Part shown: positions 6,704-10,460 of the stretch, piece by piece
Layout: every line of letters starts with the position of its first letter
How positions within the stretch are numbered: position 1 is the first letter of the stretch
Assembly: GCA_041567315.1 (NCBI GenBank)
Contig: JBFGCA010000141.1
Location: 1-10,460 of the forward strand
Reading direction: 5' to 3'
Origin: JBFGCA01 sp041567315
Lineage (GTDB): Bacteria > Acidobacteriota > Thermoanaerobaculia > Multivoradales > JAHEKO01
Length of the DNA: 10,460 nucleotides
Notes under the pieces: generated by a model
Database searches by the model: none
What the model saw: only the letters and a program-made list of their open reading frames with translations
What the model was told of the DNA's origin: nothing
Made by a program: the position numbers and the translations under genes

Positions 6704-8011
6704 CTAGCCGCCGGCGCGCAGGCCGTAGAACAGCAGCAGCAGGACCGCCAGGCCGTACATCAGCGGGTGGACCTCGCGGCCCCGGCCGCTCAGCAGCTTG
6801 ATGGCGGCGTAGGAGACGATCCCCAGGCTGATGCCGTTGGCGATCGAGTAGGTGAACGGCATCCCGGCCACGGTCAGGAAGGCCGGCACCGCCTCGTCGG
6901 GGCGGGTCCAGTCCAGCTCGCCCGCGCCGCGCATCATCAGCGCGCCCACCACCACCAGGGCGGGGGCGGTGGCGACGGCGGGGACCGCGGCCAGCAGCGG
7001 GGTGAAGAACAGCGACAGCAGGAACAAGAGCGCGACCACCACCGCGGTCAGCCCCGAGCGGCCGCCCTCCTCGACGCCGGTGGCCGACTCCACGTAGCTG
7101 GTGATGGTGCTGGTGCCGAGCAGCGCGCCGACGGTGGTGCCCACCGCGTCGGCGGCGAAGGCCCGATTGGCGCGCGGCAGCTCGCCGTCGCGATCGACGA
7201 AGCCGGCCAGCCGCCCGACCCCGATCAGGGTGCCGGCGGTGTCGAAGATGTCGACGAACAGGAAGGCCAGGACCACCGCCGCCAGCTTGCCGCTGAAGAG
7301 ACCGGCGAAATCGAGCGCCAGGAAGGTGGTGCGCGGCAGGTGGGGCAGGGCGACCACCGACGCCGGCGGTTCCGCCACGCCGGCGGCCCAGGCGGCGGCG
7401 GCGACCGCGGCGATGCCCAGCAGCAGGGCGCCGCGCAGCCTCAGCGCCAGCAGGGCGCCGCTCAGCAGGATGCCGCCCAGGGCGAGCGCGGCCGGCACGC
7501 TGGCGAGGTCGCCGAGGGTCACCAGGGTGGCGGGGTGGTCGACCACCAGCCCGGCGCTCTCCAGACCGATGATCGCCAGAAACAGCCCGATGCCGCTCAT
7601 CGTCGCCACCTTGATCGACAGCGGGATGGCCCGCAGCAGGGCGGCCCGGGCGCCGCTGACCGCCAGAACCAGGAACAGCAGCCCCTCGACGAACACCGCC
7701 GCCAGCGCCACCGGCCACTCCACGCCCAGGGCGCCCACCACGCCGAAGGTGAAGTAGGCGTTGAGCCCCATGCCGGGGGCCAGCGCGAAGGGGTAGTTGG
7801 CCCACAGGCCCATCAGCAGGGTGGCCACCGCCGCCGCCAGCGCCGTGGCCACCGCCACGTCCTCGGCCGGCAGACCGGCCTGCGACAGGATCTGCGGGTT
7901 GACGAAGAGGATGTAGGAGAGGGTCAGGAAGGTGACCAGGCCGGCCCGGACCTCGGTGGCGGGGTCGGTGCCAAGCTGGCGCAGGCGAAAGAGGCGCTCG
8001 AGGGCCGGCAC
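6704..8011 (-). CDS. AzgA-type (NCS2) adenine/guanine/hypoxanthine permease
   Basis: This is an inner-membrane purine importer (435 residues) of the AzgA/PbuG/GhxP branch of NCS2, which moves adenine, guanine or hypoxanthine with protons. Family signatures are clear: EVRAGLVTFLTLSYILFVNP (20-39), APGMGLNAYFTFG (78-90), FVDIFDTAGTL (252-262) and GTSTITSYVESATGVEEGG (299-317) followed by RSGLTAV. About a dozen or more hydrophobic segments span the protein, and the length is normal. The start is a GTG at 8011. An in-frame TAA lies 16-18 bases upstream, so no longer form with a standard start is possible. The ribosome site is weak: an AAGG sits 13 bases away. It is the first gene of a leftward pair with adenine deaminase. 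Which purine it prefers cannot be told from the sequence; the neighbouring gene suggests adenine. Confidence 0.93.
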   Translation of the reverse strand: MPALERLFRLRQLGTDPATEVRAGLVTFLTLSYILFVNPQILSQAGLPAEDVAVATALAAAVATLLMGLWANYPFALAPGMGLNAYFTFGVVGALGVEWPVALAAVFVEGLLFLVLAVSGARAALLRAIPLSIKVATMSGIGLFLAIIGLESAGLVVDHPATLVTLGDLASVPAALALGGILLSGALLALRLRGALLLGIAAVAAAAWAAGVAEPPASVVALPHLPRTTFLALDFAGLFSGKLAAVVLAFLFVDIFDTAGTLIGVGRLAGFVDRDGELPRANRAFAADAVGTTVGALLGTSTITSYVESATGVEEGGRSGLTAVVVALLFLLSLFFTPLLAAVPAVATAPALVVVGALMMRGAGELDWTRPDEAVPAFLTVAGMPFTYSIANGISLGIVSYAAIKLLSGRGREVHPLMYGLAVLLLLFYGLRAGG

Positions 8012-8043
8012 GGATCGCGGCAGACCTTAGCAGCCCGCGGAGG

Positions 8044-8072
8044 CGCGCCGCCAGCCGAACCGGCGGATCGCG
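8044..8072 (-). promoter_or_regulatory. Candidate hairpin in the permease leader
   Basis: CGCGCCGCC (8044-8052) pairs with GGCGG (8062-8066) and, across an AT bulge, CGCG (8069-8072). The stem is 9 bp with a 9-base loop, 33 bases before the permease start. It could be an operator-like inverted repeat or an RNA leader structure. It does not look like a known purine riboswitch, because the conserved loops of that class are not visible. Confidence 0.3.
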
Positions 8073-8160
8073 ACCACCGACCACCGGCGCGGGGTCCCGG
8101 ATTAGGGTGGATCCGGCCGCCGATGGAACTTCGCGGCCGCACGCGGCGTCTTATAGATCG

Positions 8161-8167
8161 AAGGGAG
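8161..8167 (+). promoter_or_regulatory. Shine-Dalgarno that sets a TTG start
   Basis: AAGGGAG lies 8 bases before the TTG at 8176. No other start in that frame (for example the GTG at 8107) has such a site, so it decides the start of the small protein that follows. Confidence 0.65.
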
Positions 8168-8175
8168 TCCTCGGT

Positions 8176-8391
8176 TTGCTTCCGACGTCCGGCCCCCGGT
8201 ACCCGGCGATCCGCGTCCGGACCCGCAGTCCCAACCCGTTCGCGCTGATCGCTGCCGTCCGCTATGCCCTGTGGCGGGCGCGGGTCGAGCCCGCCGAGAT
8301 CGACCGCTTCACCGAGGCGGCCCTGACCGAGCCGCGCCCGGACGCGGCGGCCCGGGTGTGCCGCGAGTGGGTCAGCGTGGTCGCCGGCTAG
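8176..8391 (+). CDS. Small hypothetical protein, 71 residues, TTG start
   Basis: The protein is soluble and has no signal peptide, membrane segment or metal motif. It has a short beta-strand start (PAIRVRTRSPNPFALIAAVR, 10-29), then two helices: the segment through ALWRARVEPAEIDRFTEAAL (31-50) and AAARVCREWVSVV (57-69). The layout strand, N-[PA]-F-ALI-x-x-VR, x-E-I-D-x-F, then a closing R-x-W-V-x-V resembles a family of small uncharacterised proteins seen in bacterial genomes, phages and plasmids; this is from memory and unchecked. The TTG start is supported by AAGGGAG 8 bases upstream; a GTG at 8107 would add 23 residues without family support. It sits alone between the divergent permease and the TonB receptor. 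Codon use is as GC-rich as its neighbours, so recent transfer is not evident. No function is proposed. Confidence 0.7.
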   Translation: MLPTSGPRYPAIRVRTRSPNPFALIAAVRYALWRARVEPAEIDRFTEAALTEPRPDAAARVCREWVSVVAG

Positions 8392-8401
8392 CAGTCAGAG
8401 G

Positions 8402-8417
8402 TTCGGCTCCGGCCGAG
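8402..8417 (+). terminator. Small hairpin with UNCG loop after the small gene
   Basis: TTCGGC (8402-8407) pairs with GCCGAG (8412-8417) around a TCCG loop, starting 11 bases past the stop of the small gene. The loop fits the stable UNCG tetraloop type, and the outermost pair is a wobble. The stem is short and no T run follows, so it may be a weak terminator or chance. Confidence 0.3.
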
Positions 8418-8489
8418 TTGCGGGTGGCGAGCGGCCGGGTGGTAGCATCGGCGCATACTCTGTCGCCGCGTTGCGGCGGTTCGTTCGGC

Positions 8490-8518
8490 TGGCCGGGCGG
8501 CGATGCCGCCCGTGGCCA
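8490..8518 (+). promoter_or_regulatory. Strong hairpin in the TonB-receptor leader
   Basis: GGGCGGC (8495-8501) pairs perfectly with GCCGCCC (8505-8511) around a GAT loop. TGGCC (8490-8494) can pair with GGCCA (8514-8518) below a 2-base bulge, extending the stem to 12 bp. It lies 76 bases before the receptor start, in the 202-base gap after the small gene. It could be the terminator of that gene or a leader element of the receptor; neither a T run nor a clear promoter decides this. Confidence 0.35.
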
Positions 8519-8593
8519 AGGCAATTCCTGAACAGGGGCCGCGATCGGCGGCGGATCGGAACTCATCCGCTGAGCCGCTCGAAAGGAGGCCTC

Positions 8594-10460
<1,867 letters not shown>

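Noticed and set aside
6701..6710. CGGCTAGCCG palindrome at the permease stop
   Set aside because: A 10-base palindrome over a stop codon is easily chance in sequence of this composition, and no T run follows.
5580..8084. 834-residue - strand frame running across permease and deaminase
   Set aside because: Out-of-frame Arg/Gly/Pro-rich translation; both real genes on this strand are in other frames with intact motifs. It is not a fusion.
8012..8175. Purine riboswitch before the permease
   Set aside because: The leader lacks the conserved three-way-junction core and loop sequences of that class; only a GC-rich hairpin is visible.
6767..8248. 493-residue + strand frame opposite the permease
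   Set aside because: Asp/Gln/Gly/His-rich antisense of a membrane protein, typical of GC-rich shadow frames.

Overview
The window is very GC-rich (about 70% or more by eye), with GTG/TTG starts and tightly packed genes. A TonB-dependent outer-membrane receptor makes the host Gram-negative. The mix of a large XDH-family enzyme, a carboxypeptidase-regulatory-domain TonB receptor and GC-rich codon use would suit an Acidobacteriota-type or similar soil/sediment bacterium, but this is inferred from style and not from a marker gene.

Left part, + strand: a complete three-gene operon for a xanthine dehydrogenase-type molybdenum hydroxylase. The order is molybdopterin subunit (131-2470), 2Fe-2S subunit (2467-2952) and FAD subunit (2949-3788). 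Both junctions are 4-base GTGA overlaps. After a 238-base gap with a GC-rich hairpin comes a secreted beta-propeller-like protein of unknown role (4027-4932, + strand).

Middle, - strand: an AzgA/NCS2-type purine permease (6704-8011) followed 57 bases later by adenine deaminase (4940-6646), both reading leftward and most likely one transcript. Adenine deaminase ends only 7 bases from the end of the beta-propeller gene, tail to tail.

Right part, + strand: a 164-base divergent intergenic region leads into a 71-residue small protein that starts at TTG (8176-8391). A 202-base structured leader follows, then the first 622 codons of a TonB-dependent receptor (8594 to the window edge, where it is cut).

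Taken together this is a purine-use locus. The permease brings in adenine, hypoxanthine or guanine; adenine deaminase makes hypoxanthine and ammonia; the XDH oxidises hypoxanthine to xanthine and urate. The secreted propeller and the TonB receptor may serve the same diet or may simply be neighbours. No mobile element, CRISPR array, tRNA or rRNA is visible. I do not see a clearly new system. The least explained parts are the propeller protein, the small TTG-start protein and the leader hairpins.
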